Origin: Arsenophonus endosymbiont of Aphis craccivora
GTDB lineage: Bacteria > Pseudomonadota > Gammaproteobacteria > Enterobacterales > Enterobacteriaceae
Assembly: GCF_013460135.1 (NCBI RefSeq)
Contig: NZ_CP038155.1
Span: 1,302,001 to 1,366,000 of the forward strand
Direction of reading: 5' to 3'
DNA length: 64,000 nt
Part shown: one piece after another, positions 18,991 to 31,266 of the stretch
Numbering within the stretch: the stretch's first letter is position 1
Layout: every line of letters starts with the position of its first letter
Notes under the pieces: generated by a model
The model's database searches: none
What the model was told of the DNA's origin: nothing
The model's input: the letters and a program-made list of their open reading frames with translations, nothing else
Position numbers and translations under genes: made by a program

Positions 18991-19149
18991 TTATGGTTGA
19001 TAAATCATTAAGCGATTATTCATAATCTTAATCGGATCACAAAATCTCATTACCCGATCTTTCAAAACTAATCTAGGCTCAAGTAATAAACATAAGCTGG
19101 CATATTTTCCTGCTTCTGCCACTAAAAACAATGCATTCTGTCCACTATC
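18991..19149 (-). pseudogene. zapC: C-terminal remnant of cell division protein ZapC, cut by IS
   Basis: A 52-codon frame runs leftward from the IS edge to a TAA at 18991-18993, too short to stand out by length. The residues NALFLVAEAGKYASLCLLL and CDPIKIMNNRLM match the C-terminus of ZapC (ENAALCLLAQP and GDAIKIMNDRL in E. coli). ZapC bundles FtsZ. In E. coli zapC lies next to ycbX, which supports the call. The first two thirds of the gene are missing beyond the IS. Confidence 0.78.
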
Positions 19150-20204
19150 GGCTTTGTTGAATAAATCAGAATTAGCCGCCAGGATGGCTCCCTCTGCTAC
19201 AGCTGTTATCCGATCCTGACGCTGTGTGGCATACCCAACAACGTCATACGGTTCAGCGCTTTGACCATCGCCATTGCTTCACCTACCTGAGCCTCATAGT
19301 CACGCAGGCTCAGATGGCCACCCAGCAAAGTTTTTATGCGGAACATCGCTGTTTCTGCCACTGAACGCCGGTGATAACCCACTTTCTTTTTCCACATATC
19401 ATTACTCCTGCTCAGACGCTGATTCGCCACCGCATGGTTACGTTCATGGTACTTGTCCGGCCAGTATTTCGCTCCGCTTCGCGGCGGGATAAGGGGCCTG
19501 ATTTTCTTTCTTAGCAACGCATCGTGGCAGTAACAGGCGTCATAAGCACCGTCTGCTGACACTTCCCTGATTTTCCGGTGGGTTTGGTTAATCAGGCCCG
19601 GCAGTGCCTGCGCATCTGTCGTTCCGCTGAGCGATAAGTCGGCACAGATAATCTCATGAGTCACACTGTCTGCTGCCAGATGAAGCTTGCGCCACACTCT
19701 TCGTCTGTCAGCCCCATGCTGCCTGACTTTCCATTCACCTTCGCCAAAGACCTTCAGACCGGTACTGTCGATGACCAGATGCGAGATTTCACCACGCGTT
19801 GGCGTTTTTATGCTGATGTTGACGCTCTTTGCTCGTCTGCTGACCAGCGAGTAGTCCGGACAGCACAGCGGCAAAGACATGAGTTTAAAAATCGAATCAA
19901 CGAAGCCCTGTAATGCCCGTAGCGACAGGTTAAACACACGCTTCATCATCAGGACAGTGGTAACAGCCATATCGCTGTAGTAAAGCGGCCGGCCACGACC
20001 TTCAGGCGAAGAACTGTCAGTCCATCCAGCGATGGCCGACTCATCAAGCCAGACCGTCAGGGAACCGCGTTGTCTGAGTGCCTTGTTGTACGCGGGCCAG
20101 TTGGTAATTTTAAACTTTTGCTTTGCCATGGGGACCTGATGTTGAAACGAATTTAGCGATCAGCTCCGCCAATCACCTAAAAGTTTGATTTATTCAACAA
20201 AGCC
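19150..20204 (-). mobile_element. IS903-group insertion sequence, complete, no target duplication
   Basis: 1055 bp with both terminal repeats. The flanking nonamers are TCCACTATC and TGATATTTA, which differ. It joins the zapC tail to fdhD, loci that are far apart in relatives, so it marks a second rearrangement joint. Confidence 0.95.
19206..20129 (-). CDS. IS903-group DDE transposase
   Basis: Complete 307-residue frame with the intact catalytic triad. It is distinguished from the other copies by Ser for Arg in GGHLSLRDYE. It ends about 75 bp from fdhD. Confidence 0.95.
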   Translation of the reverse strand: MAKQKFKITNWPAYNKALRQRGSLTVWLDESAIAGWTDSSSPEGRGRPLYYSDMAVTTVLMMKRVFNLSLRALQGFVDSIFKLMSLPLCCPDYSLVSRRAKSVNISIKTPTRGEISHLVIDSTGLKVFGEGEWKVRQHGADRRRVWRKLHLAADSVTHEIICADLSLSGTTDAQALPGLINQTHRKIREVSADGAYDACYCHDALLRKKIRPLIPPRSGAKYWPDKYHERNHAVANQRLSRSNDMWKKKVGYHRRSVAETAMFRIKTLLGGHLSLRDYEAQVGEAMAMVKALNRMTLLGMPHSVRIG

Positions 20205-20223
20205 TGATATTTATTGAATTTAA

Positions 20224-21072
20224 TTATTCCGTTAAGCGTTCCGGATAACTAAAAATAGTGGCTTTACCCGATCGACAAAAACCAACTAACGTCAATTGAC
20301 ATTGTTGGGACATTTCAACCGCAAGGGAAGTGACGGCTGAGATAGCAAAGAGGATTTCTACCCCGCAGGTTGCTGCTTTTTGTACCATTTCATAACTTGC
20401 TCTGCTTGAAATTAACACTGCGCCGTTTTGCCATTTTTCTCGAATTTTCATACCAAGCAATTTATCAAGTGCGACATGACGGCCAATGTCTTCACAGCCT
20501 CCCGCTAGCTCACCGGTGGGAGTTATCCAGGCTGCGGCATGAGTACAGCCGGTTAATTGGCCAATTTTTTGGATGGTATTTAATTGAGATAAGGCCTGAT
20601 CCAGATAAGTTAGTGAAAATGATTGCGTGAAAGGAAGCGGATTGATTGGACGAAATAGTTGGCTAAGTTGTTCTGTGCCACAGATGCCACAACCAGTACG
20701 GCCAGTACGGCCAGTACGGCCAGTTAGATTACGCCGTTGTGCTTTTAATGCCATAAACTGGCGGGGTGATAGTTCAATATTTAATTCTATGCCATTTGAG
20801 TCATATTTACTGATGTTGATATCGCGAATTTCTTCAGCAGATTGGATAATGCCTTCGGACAGCGAAAAACCTACAGCGAATAGGGTTAAGTCTTTTGGGC
20901 TTGCCATCATGACGGCATGGGAAATGCCATTGTAGACCAAGGTAATAGGGACTCCTTGAGCAACATTGTCCAAATTAAAAATATCAAAATTTTTCTTTTG
21001 GCGAACTTTTATTTCGGATACTCCGATGTTTTTAACATTTTTTATCATTTCAGTTGCGCAAAAATTACTCAT
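20224..21072 (-). CDS. fdhD: Formate dehydrogenase accessory sulfurtransferase FdhD
   Basis: 282 residues. FdhD transfers sulfur from IscS to the bis-MGD molybdenum cofactor before insertion into formate dehydrogenases. The sulfur-carrying cysteines are in [36 protein letters not shown] and [11 protein letters not shown] are conserved. It is divergent from fdoG as in E. coli. Just before the CGICG motif, the normal single TGR is expanded to TGRTGRTGR by a 9-bp tandem repeat, close to the active-site loop, so activity may be altered. The frame is open, but all known clients here are broken. Confidence 0.93.
   Translation of the reverse strand: MSNFCATEMIKNVKNIGVSEIKVRQKKNFDIFNLDNVAQGVPITLVYNGISHAVMMASPKDLTLFAVGFSLSEGIIQSAEEIRDINISKYDSNGIELNIELSPRQFMALKAQRRNLTGRTGRTGRTGCGICGTEQLSQLFRPINPLPFTQSFSLTYLDQALSQLNTIQKIGQLTGCTHAAAWITPTGELAGGCEDIGRHVALDKLLGMKIREKWQNGAVLISSRASYEMVQKAATCGVEILFAISAVTSLAVEMSQQCQLTLVGFCRSGKATIFSYPERLTE
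20693..20719. repeat. 9-bp tandem repeat, 3 units, inside fdhD
   Basis: Three exact copies of CCAGTACGG plus a partial fourth (CCAGT) encode repeated Thr-Gly-Arg on the minus strand. Relatives have a single unit at this place (from memory of E. coli FdhD). Confidence 0.92.
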
Positions 21073-21242
21073 TAGCCGAATTCATAATAATATAATACAT
21101 TAAAATAGATTATATTAATTATTATGGATAGAGAGTTTGATCCGACCAAAAAAGATCGTGATTTAATAAAACATGATCACCTATTTTGCTGTTTTTTATT
21201 TTATGGCAACCAATGTCAGTCATATGAATGAGGAGATTTTTG

Positions 21243-24200
21243 ATGCAAGTCAGTAGAAGACAGTTCTTTAAGATCTGTGCTGGCGGTATGGCAGGTACAA
21301 CGATTGCTGCTTTGGGTTTTGCTCCGGCAACTGCATTAGCATCTGCGCGTCAATATAAACTATTACGTGCCAGAGAAACCCGAAATACCTGCACATACTG
21401 TTCAGTTGGTTGTGGATTATTAATGTATAGCCTTGGTGATGGGGCTAAAAATCCCAAAGAAAGCATATTCCACATAGAAGGTGATCCCGACCATCCGGTA
21501 AGTCGAGGCGCTTTGTGTCCAAAAGGTGCTGGACTAATTGATTTTACCCATAGTGAAAGTCGTCTGCAATTTCCCGAATATAGAGCCCCAGGCTCTGATA
21601 AGTGGCAGCGTATTAGCTGGCAAGAAGCATTTGATCGTATTGCTAAGTTAATGAAAGCCAATCGTGATGCTAACTTTATTAAAACCAATCCTGCCTGGAC
21701 AACCGTTAATCTTTGGTTAACAGCCGGTATGCTGTGTGCTTCAGCTAGCAGTAACGAAACCGGTTTTGTTACCCAGAAATTTTGCCGGGCTTTGGGAATG
21801 TTAGCGGTTGATAATCAAGCTCGTGTCTGACATGCGCCAACGGTAGCAAGTCTTGCTCCAACATTTGGTCGCGGTGCCATGACAAATCATTGGGTTGATA
21901 TCAAAAATGCTGACCTGATCATTGTTATGGGGGGAAATGCGGCGGAAGCTCATCCGGTCGGATTCCGTTGGGCAATCGAAGCAAAAATTCACAATAAAAC
22001 TAATTTAATTGTCATTGATCCGCGTTTTACCCGTACTGCATCAGTGGCAGATTTTTATACTCCTATTCGTTCAGGTACTGATATTACTTTTTTATCGGGA
22101 GTGATTAACTATCTAATAAGTAATAATAAAATTAATAGCTAATATGTGAAATCTTATACCAACGCCAATTTAATTGTGCGCGATGATTATCATTTCGAGG
22201 ATGGGCTATTTAGTGGCTATGACGCTAAAAATCGCCAATATGATAAAACTTCCTGGAACTATGAGTTAGATGGCAACGGTTTTGCTAAACGAGATGAAAC
22301 TCTACAGCATCCACGTTGTGTTTGGCAGTTGCTTAAGTTACATGTAAGTCTATATACGGCGGAAGTGGTTGCCAATATTTGTGGAACGCCGCAAGAAGAT
22401 TTTATTAAGGTTTGTGAATATATCGCTGAAACCAGCGAAAAAGATAAAACCGCTTCTTTTCTCTATGCACTAGGTTGGACACAACATTCTATCGGTGCAC
22501 AGAATATTCGTACCATGGCAATCATTCAATTACTGTTAGGTAATATGGGAATGGCCGGTGGCGGAGGTAATGCTTTACGGGGACATTCAAATATACAAGG
22601 TTTGACTGATCTCGGGCTGTTATCTCAAAGTTTAACCGGTTATATGAACTTACCATCGGAAAAACAGAGCACGTTAGCCAGTTATTTGGCGGCCAATACC
22701 CCAAAACAAATCCTTCCTAATCAAGTTAACTCTTGGAATAATTACCCTAAATTTTTTGTTAGTTTAATGAAAACTTTTTATGGCGACAAGGCGCAAAAAG
22801 AGAATGATTGGGGTTTTGACTGGTTACCTAAATGGGATAAAAGTTACGATGTACTACAATATTTTGAGATGATGAATAAAGGGGAAGTTAATGGTTATAT
22901 TTGTCAGGGATTCAATCCGCTGGCCTCTTTCCCCGATAAAAATAAAATCATTGGTTCATTGTCCAAATTAAAGTTTTTATTCACTATCGATCCATTGAAT
23001 ACTGAAACCGCTTGTTTTTGGCAAAATCATGGCGAATTTAATAATGTGCAGCCAGCAGAAATCATGACCGATGTTTTCCGCTTACCATGTTGCTGTTTTG
23101 CTGAGGAAAATGGCTCTATTGTTAATTCTGCTCGTTGGCTACAATGGCATTGGAAAGGAGCAGATGCACCCGCAGAAGCGCTCGGTGATGGAGAAATTTT
23201 AGCTGGTATTTTTCATCGTTTGCGTCAGCTTTATCAACAACAAGGTGGCGCTGTACCTGAGCAACTATTAAATATGCGCTGGGATTACTACGATCCTTAT
23301 CGCCCAACAGCGGAAGAAATTGCGCAAGAAAGTAATGGTTACGAGTTGGCAGATTTGACGGATGCTAATGGTAATCTAATGGTGAAAAAAGGCCAGTTAA
23401 TGTCAGCTTTTGCACAATTAAGAGATGATGGAACTACCAGCAGTGGTTGTTGGATTTTTGCCGGTAGTTGGACGTCCGCGGGTAATCAAATGGCTCGCCG
23501 AGATAATGCCGATCCTTCTGGTCTAGGTAATACATTGGGTTGGGCATGGGCTTGGCCGGCTAACCGCCGCATCCTTTATAATCGAGCATCCGCTGATCTG
23601 GAGGGAAAACCATGGGATCCTAAGCGTCAATTAATTGAGTGGGATGGAGCCAAATGGACAGGTATTGATATTGCTGATTATAGCGCGGCACCGCCAGATT
23701 CCGGTGTTGGGCCATTTATTATGCAACCAGAAGAATTAGGCCGTTTATTTGCTTTAGATAAGATGGCCGAAGGCCCCTTCCCTGAACATTATGAACCTTT
23801 TGAAACCCCGTTAGGAACTAATCCGTTACATCCAAATGTTATATCTAATCCTGCTGCCCGCCTATTCAATGACGATCTTAACGCATTAGGAAACGCTGAA
23901 AAATTCCTTATGTCGGCACAACTTATCGTTTAACTGCGCATTTTCACTTTTGGACCAAACATGCGCATTTAAATGCGGTTATTCAACCTGAGCAATTTGT
24001 TGAAATTGGTGAACGATTGGCAGAGAAAAAAGGTATCAAAGCAGGCGATGTGGTTAAGGTTAGTTCTAACAGTGGTTATATCAAAGCGAAAGCGGTGGTG
24101 AATAAGCGTATCCGTACCTTAAAAGTTGATGGCCGGGAAATTGATACAATTGGGATCCCAATTCATTGGGCATTTCATGGACTGACGCTAAAAGGCTATA

Positions 24201-24280
24201 TTGCCAATACGCTAACGCCATTTGTTGGTGATGCCAATACTCAGACTCCTGAGTTTAAAGCATTCTTGGTTAATGTGTAA
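21243..24280 (+). pseudogene. fdoG: Formate dehydrogenase-O selenoprotein large subunit, nonsense and frameshift
   Basis: The large catalytic subunit oxidises formate at a Mo-bis-MGD centre with selenocysteine ligand, in the periplasm. The ATG at 21243 follows AGGAG and begins a twin-arginine signal (SRRQFFKICAGGMAGTT). A [4Fe-4S] motif CTYCSVGCGLLMY follows. The TGA at 21828-21830 is codon 196, the family selenocysteine position (NQARV-Sec-HAPTVASL), so it is not a lesion. Two true lesions follow: an in-frame TAA at 22140-22142 where relatives have Glu, and loss of one C near 23905 (KFPYVGTTYRLT is read in the next frame). Sequence to 24280 is otherwise strongly conserved over about 1012 codons. 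The original start region and Sec site are intact, so decay is recent. Confidence 0.95.
21828..21868 (+). promoter_or_regulatory. Selenocysteine codon and bacterial SECIS hairpin of fdoG
   Basis: Just after the TGA, AGCAA (21845-21849) and TTGCT (21853-21857) form the apical stem with loop GTC, and CCAA/TTGG (21837-21840, 21865-21868) can form an outer stem. This matches the position and apex of known fdn/fdo SECIS elements bound by SelB. It survives although selB is broken. Confidence 0.8.
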
Positions 24281-24300
24281 AAGGTGTAAGGAGGTAGATG

Positions 24301-25263
24301 ATGGCTTCACAAGATATTATTCGCCGCTCTGCGACCAACTCGTTAACACCGGCTCCTCAAGTGCGCAGTGATAAAGAGGCAGTCGCAAAATTAATTGATG
24401 TCACCACATGTATTGGTTGTAAGGCATGTCAGGTTGCCTGTTCCGAATGGAATGATATTCGTGCTGAAATTGGTCATAACGTTGGGGTTTATGATAACCC
24501 GTTAGATTTGACGGCGAAATCATGGACGGTGATGCGCTTTGCTGAAGTTGAAGAGCAAGGGAGATTAGAATGGCTGATCCGCAAAGATGGCTGCATGCAT
24601 TGTGCTGATCCAGGCTGTTTGAAAGATTGTCCTTCTGCGGGAGCGATTATTCAGTATGCCAATGGAATAGTCGATTTTGACTCAGAGCATTGTATTGGTT
24701 GTGGTTATTGCATTGCTGGTTGTCCTTTCAATATTCCCAGATTAAATAAAGAGGATAATCGGGTTTATAAATGCACCCTTTGTGTTGATCGGGTTGAAGT
24801 AGGTCAAGAGCCGGCTTGTGTAAAAACTTGCCCGACTGGTGCAATTCATTTTGGTAGTAAGAGCTCGATGAAACAACTTGCTGCTGAACGAGTTGAAGAG
24901 TTGAAAACCCGAGGTTATCAAAATGCCGCGCTTTATGATCCACAAGGTGTTGGTGGTACGCATGTTATGTATGTATTACACCACGGTGATAAGCCCGAGT
25001 TGTATCATGGCCTGCCAGATAATCCGACTATCAGCCCAACCGTCACCTTCTGGAAAGGTATTTGGAAACCGTTAGCTGCTGTAGGGTTTGCCGTTACCTT
25101 TGCTTCTGCATTTTTCCATTATCTGGCGGTGGGTCCAAATCGTGTTTCTGATGAAGATAATGCGGATAAATTGCTAAATAATGATGATCAAGCATTAACA
25201 AAGAGCGATAAATTTGCGAGTAAAAAAAAGAGGAGGATAGCTGATGATAAAAAAACCGAATGA
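24301..25263 (+). CDS. fdoH: Formate dehydrogenase-O iron-sulfur subunit
   Basis: 320 residues. The ATG at 24301 is preferred to 24298 because of its spacing from AAGGAGG. It carries electrons from FdoG to the membrane subunit through four [4Fe-4S] clusters: [43 protein letters not shown] and CTLCVDR with CVKTCPTGA. One C-terminal membrane helix ([20 protein letters not shown]) anchors it to the periplasmic face. The lysine-rich tail is somewhat longer than in E. coli (300 residues). Intact, but its partner FdoG is not. The 3' end overlaps fdoI by 20 bp. Confidence 0.94.
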   Translation: MASQDIIRRSATNSLTPAPQVRSDKEAVAKLIDVTTCIGCKACQVACSEWNDIRAEIGHNVGVYDNPLDLTAKSWTVMRFAEVEEQGRLEWLIRKDGCMHCADPGCLKDCPSAGAIIQYANGIVDFDSEHCIGCGYCIAGCPFNIPRLNKEDNRVYKCTLCVDRVEVGQEPACVKTCPTGAIHFGSKSSMKQLAAERVEELKTRGYQNAALYDPQGVGGTHVMYVLHHGDKPELYHGLPDNPTISPTVTFWKGIWKPLAAVGFAVTFASAFFHYLAVGPNRVSDEDNADKLLNNDDQALTKSDKFASKKKRRIADDKKTE

Positions 25264-25894
25264 AAAAATTATTCGCCATTCTGCCAGTGAACGAATCAAT
25301 CACTGGCTAGTGGTTATCTTTTTTTTATTTACGGCAATTAGTGGATTAGGTTTTTTCTTTCCATCGTTAAATTGGTTGATGAATATTTTAGGTACGCCAC
25401 AACTCTCAAGAGTGCTGCATCCATTTTTGGGTGCCATGATGTTTGTGCTGTTTGTTGGCATGTTTATTAGATATTTCAAACATAATTTTATTGATAAACA
25501 AGATATTATTTGGGCTAAAAATATTGATAAAATTTCAAAAAATCAAGAAGTCGGTGATGTTGGTCAATATAATTTAGGTCAAAAAGCGGTATTTTGGTTG
25601 GCAACAATTTGCCTGTTTTTACTTTTGATTAGCGGTATTATTATTTGGCGTCCTTATTTTTCTGACTATTTTCCCATCCCAATTATTCGTTTGGCATTGC
25701 TGCTTCATTCTGTTGCGGCGATTGGTTTAATAATGACGATTATTATTCATGTTTATGCCGCTATATGGGTAAAAGGCTCTATTCTAGCAATGGTTGAAGG
25801 GTGGGTAACGCGGGCTTGGGCGAAAAAACATCACCCTCGTTGGTATCGTGAGATTGTTGAAAAAGAGAAGCCACAGCAAGAAAAGAGCAGCTAA
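25244..25894 (+). CDS. fdoI: Formate dehydrogenase-O cytochrome b556 subunit
   Basis: 216 residues with four membrane helices (about residues 17-40, 53-76, 112-135, 150-173). Haem-ligand histidines are expected in the helices ([31 protein letters not shown]). The protein passes electrons to menaquinone/ubiquinone. The start overlaps fdoH, indicating translational coupling, and GAGGA precedes it. Length is close to the E. coli protein (211). The frame is intact. Confidence 0.93.
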   Translation: MIKKPNEKIIRHSASERINHWLVVIFFLFTAISGLGFFFPSLNWLMNILGTPQLSRVLHPFLGAMMFVLFVGMFIRYFKHNFIDKQDIIWAKNIDKISKNQEVGDVGQYNLGQKAVFWLATICLFLLLISGIIIWRPYFSDYFPIPIIRLALLLHSVAAIGLIMTIIIHVYAAIWVKGSILAMVEGWVTRAWAKKHHPRWYREIVEKEKPQQEKSS

Positions 25895-25924
25895 CAGCGT
25901 TTTTTTCGAGTAGTAATAACAGAG

Positions 25925-25951
25925 GCAGAATAATTATATTCTGCTTTTTTT
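25925..25951 (+). terminator. Rho-independent terminator after fdoI
   Basis: GCAGAAT (25925-25931) and ATTCTGC (25938-25944) form a stem followed directly by seven T. It separates fdoGHI from fdhE. Confidence 0.85.
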
Positions 25952-26049
25952 ATGTTATTTATCCGTTTATAGATCCCTGTTAGCTTTTGGTCTATTCTGA
26001 GATTTATTGGGCAATAATGGTAAAATAAATCATCAAAGAGAGCATATCT

Positions 26050-26983
<934 letters not shown>

Positions 26984-27002
26984 TTTAAGGTATCAATCGC
27001 TT

Positions 27003-28392
27003 ATGTCCAAAGATGTTACTTCATTATATCGTCAGTTACCCGCCATCGATTATTTACTGAATGAAGCGCCGGTTTTATCGTTGATAGAAGGTTATGGTCG
27101 AACTCAAGTAACAAAGATATTACGCAATATGCAGCAGCATGCACGTGAACAAATAAAACAGCAGCAATGTTTACCTGTGTGGCAAAGTGACTTGATTGGT
27201 GCGCTTACTCATCAACTCCAACGGCAGGAGAATTGTGCCTTACGGCCAGTTTTTAATTTAATCGGCACGGTGTTACATACTAATTTGGGGGTGCGTTAAT
27301 GGCAGAAGAAGCGATTGAAGCGGTTGCTCAAGTGATGCGTTATCCAGTGACCTTAGAATATACGCTTAATGACGCAGCGCGTGGACATCGTGATCGAATA
27401 TTAGCTGATTTACTCTATGAACTAACGGGTGCTGAAGATGCTTGTATTGTCAATAATAATGCTGCTGCAGTGTTATTAATGTTAGCAACTATCGCCGCGG
27501 GACGGCAGGTTATTGTATCGCGAGGAGAATTGGTCGAAATTGGCGGCGCATTTCGCCTGCCAGAGGTAATGAAACAGGCTGCCTGTCAGCTGGTAGAGGT
27601 AGGAACAACCAATCGAACTTATCTCCAAGATTATCAGCGTGCAATAAATGAAGAGACTGGTTTGTTAATGAAAGTCCATAACAGTAATTACAGTATCCTA
27701 GGTTTTACCGCCGAGGTTGAAGGCCATCAGTTCGCTCAGCTTGGTGCTAAATATAATATTGCTACTGCGATTGATTTAGGTAGTGGTGCGCTAATTGATA
27801 TGAGCCAATATGGCTTACCGGCTGAGCCGATGCCACAACAATATCTGGCTCAAGGAATTGATCTGGTGTCAATTTCAGGCGATAAATTACTTGGTGGCCC
27901 GCAGGCGGGTATTATTCTAGGCAAAATTGGATAGAGGCTATTCAACAACATCCGTTAAAACGCGCGTTACGAGCGGATAAAATGACGTTAGCCGCCCTGG
28001 AAGCTACATTAAGACTCTATCAGCATGGCGAAAAAGTGACAACTTCGTTACCCACCCTTAACTTTATGTCACGACAGCAACATGAAATTCGCCAGCTGGC
28101 GCAGCGGCTTATTGAACCGATAAAGCGCCATTATGGTGGTCAATTTAGGGTTAAAGATGAAGCCTGTTTTTCGCAGATTGGTAGTGTTTCACTACCCAAT
28201 GAACGATTGGCTAGTTGGGCAATAACATTTACGCCTAAAGATAATAAAAGTAATCAGCTACTATCACTGGCTCGCCAATGGCGACAATTAGCTACTCCTG
28301 TTATTGGTAGGATTTCAGCTGGACGCTTATGGCTATACTTACGCTGTCTAGATGATGAGGCTAAGTTATTACAGTTTTTATTAAAACAATGA
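27003..28392 (+). pseudogene. selA: L-seryl-tRNA(Sec) selenium transferase SelA, two frameshifts
   Basis: SelA is a PLP enzyme converting Ser-tRNA(Sec) to Sec-tRNA(Sec). The ATG at 27003 begins MSKDVTSLYRQLPAIDYLL. After GTVLHTNLG one base is missing near 27291 (expected [11 protein letters not shown]). The middle frame reads [30 protein letters not shown] and the PLP-lysine motif [14 protein letters not shown] second base is missing near 27928. The final frame reads HPLKRALRADKMTLAALEAT to the end. Expected length about 463 residues matches the sum. The 3' end overlaps selB by 4 bp, so they were co-translated. Confidence 0.94.
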
Positions 28393-29949
28393 TTTTTGCC
28401 ACCGCCGGTCATGTTGACCATGGAACAACTGCCTTGATTCAGGCAGTGACAGGGATCAATACGCTGCATTTACCGGAAGAAAAAAAACGCGGCATGACAA
28501 TTGATCTTGGCTTTGCGTATTGGCCACAAGCAGATGGTCGCTCAATTGGTTTTATTGATGTTCCCGGTCATGAAAAATTTCTCGCTAATATGTTAGCTGG
28601 TATTGGCGGTATATCCCATATATTGCTAATTGTTGCTTGTGATAATGGCATTATGACTCAAACCAAAGAGCACTTGGCTATTTTGCGTCTTATTGGCCGC
28701 CGCAAATAACTACCATCTTGACTAAAGCTGATCGCGTTTAAATTGAGCGGCTCCAAACGGTACAAACCGAAATCTCACAATTATTGAAAGAGTATGGCTG
28801 GCCTCAGTCACTCTGTTTTGTCACTTCTACCTTCACTGGAGAAGGCATTCCTTTATTATGATCACATTTGCAAATGTTACATGGTCAAGCTGGCCAGCAT
28901 GCCAAATTTGGTCATCGATTTCGTTTGGCGATAGATCGGGTGTTTAATGTTAAAGGCATAGGTTTAGTCGTTACTGGAACGGCTTTGTCCGGCCAAGTCT
29001 CTGTTGGTGATACCCTATGGTTAACTGGAATAAATAAGCAAGTCAAAATTCGGCGATTGCATGCGCAAAACCAGCTGGTTTCACAGGCACAAGCCGGTGA
29101 TCGGATCGCTTTAAATCTGACGGGTGATATTAGCAAAAAACAGATTTAAAGGCAAGCCGAATTCCTATCGTGGTTATCGCAGTTGGCTAATATCACTGGC
29201 GATAAGGAAAATTTGGCTTTTCAGTTGCCAACCGGCGACTTATCACTTAGGGATTATGGTTGGGCACGTCAACTTACTCATTCTTCATTACAAGCGTTAG
29301 TTTCGCAATTTGATGTGCTGATAGTTAACGATATTGCATTTTCTCAAATTAATGTTCAGCAGGCTAAACAGCATTTGATGCAAATATTGGCCGATTATCA
29401 TCAACATCATGCTGATCAACTAGGAGTGGGCTGTGCCCGCTTAAAACGGATGGCATTACCTGGGTTGAATGATGAACTGGTGTTTAGCCTACTGCGTCAA
29501 CTGGTTGATGAAAAAAAGCTGATGCAAACCAATGGTTGGCTCCATTTAGCTGAACATAGTTTGGTGTTTGACCAACAACAGGCGCAATTATGGCAAAAAT
29601 TAGAACCCTGTTTTGTGGCAAACCAGCCTTGGTGGGTAAGAGAATTGCAGTAAAAATTCAACAAGATAAAGCCATCATTCGCCATTTGTTGCGAAAAGCG
29701 GCAAAGTTGGGTTTAATTACGGCGATTGTGCCGGATCGTTATTACCATAATCTACAAATTCAACAATTTGCTGCCATTATTCGACATTATAACCATCTAG
29801 AGGTTGCCATTACGGTGGCCAATTTTCGTGATGAGTTAGCAATAGGACGAAAATTAGCGGTTCAGATTTTGGAATTTTTTGATCGAAGCGGTTTTACCAG
29901 ACGTAAATTTAACGCGCATATTTTAAGAGATCAGGGATTGTTTGAATAA
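28389..29949 (+). pseudogene. selB: Selenocysteine elongation factor SelB, P-loop deletion, stops, internal deletion, frameshifts
   Basis: SelB is the EF-Tu-like GTPase that delivers Sec-tRNA to UGA at a SECIS hairpin. The P-loop reads GHVDHG-TTALIQ: the essential Lys codon after Gly is missing at 28424. Other lesions: a frameshift near 28700, in-frame TAA at 28739-28741, TGA at 28859-28861 and TAA at 29147-29149. A deletion of roughly 100 codons follows (KKQI is joined to the region matching EYLQWLASLA), and one base is missing near 29647. Domain 2 (RLAIDRVFNVKGIGLVVTGT) and the C-terminal SECIS-binding winged helices (ILEFFDRSGFTRRK) remain readable. It is the most damaged gene of the group. 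Confidence 0.94.
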
Positions 29950-30094
29950 ATTATTTTTCGTTATTTTTAAATTGATCGATTTGAGCAGCAGATAAATTTA
30001 TTAAAATGTTAAGCATTTAGCATAATTTTTTATAGTCGCAATATATTCATTTTTCCTTTTATTGATTGAAATTTCTTGCTTTATGGAGTCAGCC

Positions 30095-31102
30095 ATGAGA
30101 GCGATTGTTTTTACTGATCCTACCCTACCACTTAGCGATATACATTCACTTTATGAAATCGAGCTAGCAAATCCCCAACATCAGCCGCGTGATTTGTTGG
30201 TTAAAATTGCTGCTATTGCGGTCAATCCGGTAGATACAAAAATGCGCCAGCGTGAAACACCCAAAACACCAGGTATTTTAGGTTTGGATGCTTGTGGAGT
30301 GGTGGAGTCGGTTGGTAGTGCAGTTACGTTATTTAAACCAGGCGATTGGGTTTATTATGCCGGCTCTATCGATCGGCCAGGATGCTATGCCGAATATGGA
30401 CTGGTGGATGAGCGGATTGCCGGGCATAAACCAACAGCGTTAACTGCCGTTCAGGCAGCAGCTTTGCCATTGATCTCAATTACTGCTTGGGAGCTGCTAT
30501 TTGACCGACTAGCGGTTGCGGAGAATGGTGCTGCTGGTAAATCGATATTGATTATTGGTGCCGTCGGTGGTGTGGGTTCAATACTGATCCAATTAGAGTG
30601 TAAACTGACTAAGTTGCAAGTTTTCGCTACCGCTTCACGGCAGGAAACACAGCAATGGGTCAGTGAGTTAGGGGCGCATGCGGTTATTGATCATAAAAAA
30701 CCGTTTAGCCAGCAGCTTGCTGCATTAGGCATTCAGCATGTCGACTATGTGGCTTCATTAACCCACAGTGATGACTATTATCAGCAGGTATTAGATATTC
30801 TTATTCCACAAGGAAAACTGGCATTAATCGACGATCCTAAAACCTTTGATATTATTCCAATGAAACGTAAAGCCCTTTCATTGCATTGGGAGTTTATGTT
30901 TACGCGTCCTGTTTTTCAGACTGAAGATATGATCAAACAACATCAATTATTGCAACGGGTGGCAGGATTAATTGATCAGGGGATATTAAAAACCACCATC
31001 AGTGAAGAAGTTGGTAAAATCAGTGCTGAAAATTTGCGATTTGCCCATCAAATGATAGAAAGTGGCAAAGTAAAGGGCAAGCTAGTATTGGCTGGTTTTT
31101 AA
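30095..31102 (+). CDS. Zinc-type alcohol dehydrogenase/quinone reductase family protein
   Basis: 335 residues of the medium-chain dehydrogenase/reductase superfamily. The N-terminal GroES-like domain has VNPVDTKMRQ and ILGLDACGVVESVGSAV. The C-terminal Rossmann fold has nucleotide motif IIGAVGGVGSI (about residue 155). The ATG at 30095 follows TGGAGTCA; in-frame ATG 30083 and TTG 30062 lie upstream but extend beyond the family start (MRAIVF). The usual structural-zinc cysteine cluster is absent, as in quinone-oxidoreductase-like members. Substrate unknown. It is flanked by selB and the epimerase, with no operon link evident. Intact. Confidence 0.85.
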   Translation: MRAIVFTDPTLPLSDIHSLYEIELANPQHQPRDLLVKIAAIAVNPVDTKMRQRETPKTPGILGLDACGVVESVGSAVTLFKPGDWVYYAGSIDRPGCYAEYGLVDERIAGHKPTALTAVQAAALPLISITAWELLFDRLAVAENGAAGKSILIIGAVGGVGSILIQLECKLTKLQVFATASRQETQQWVSELGAHAVIDHKKPFSQQLAALGIQHVDYVASLTHSDDYYQQVLDILIPQGKLALIDDPKTFDIIPMKRKALSLHWEFMFTRPVFQTEDMIKQHQLLQRVAGLIDQGILKTTISEEVGKISAENLRFAHQMIESGKVKGKLVLAGF

Positions 31103-31266
31103 TTTAATGATTAGGGTTTTGATCTAATTTTCGAGGTGCTTAATTTGCACTTCTTTTTATTATTGACTAATTGTATATGTTGGCGAAGGAAATAAGTGCC
31201 GGATGCGCTTTTGTATTACACAAAAGATAAATATTTTTCATTTCTCTATAGAACCTAAAAATAGCT

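Noticed and set aside
21828-21830. TGA in fdoG as a disabling stop
   Set aside because: It is codon 196, the known selenocysteine position, and is followed by a SECIS hairpin; the true lesions lie further downstream.
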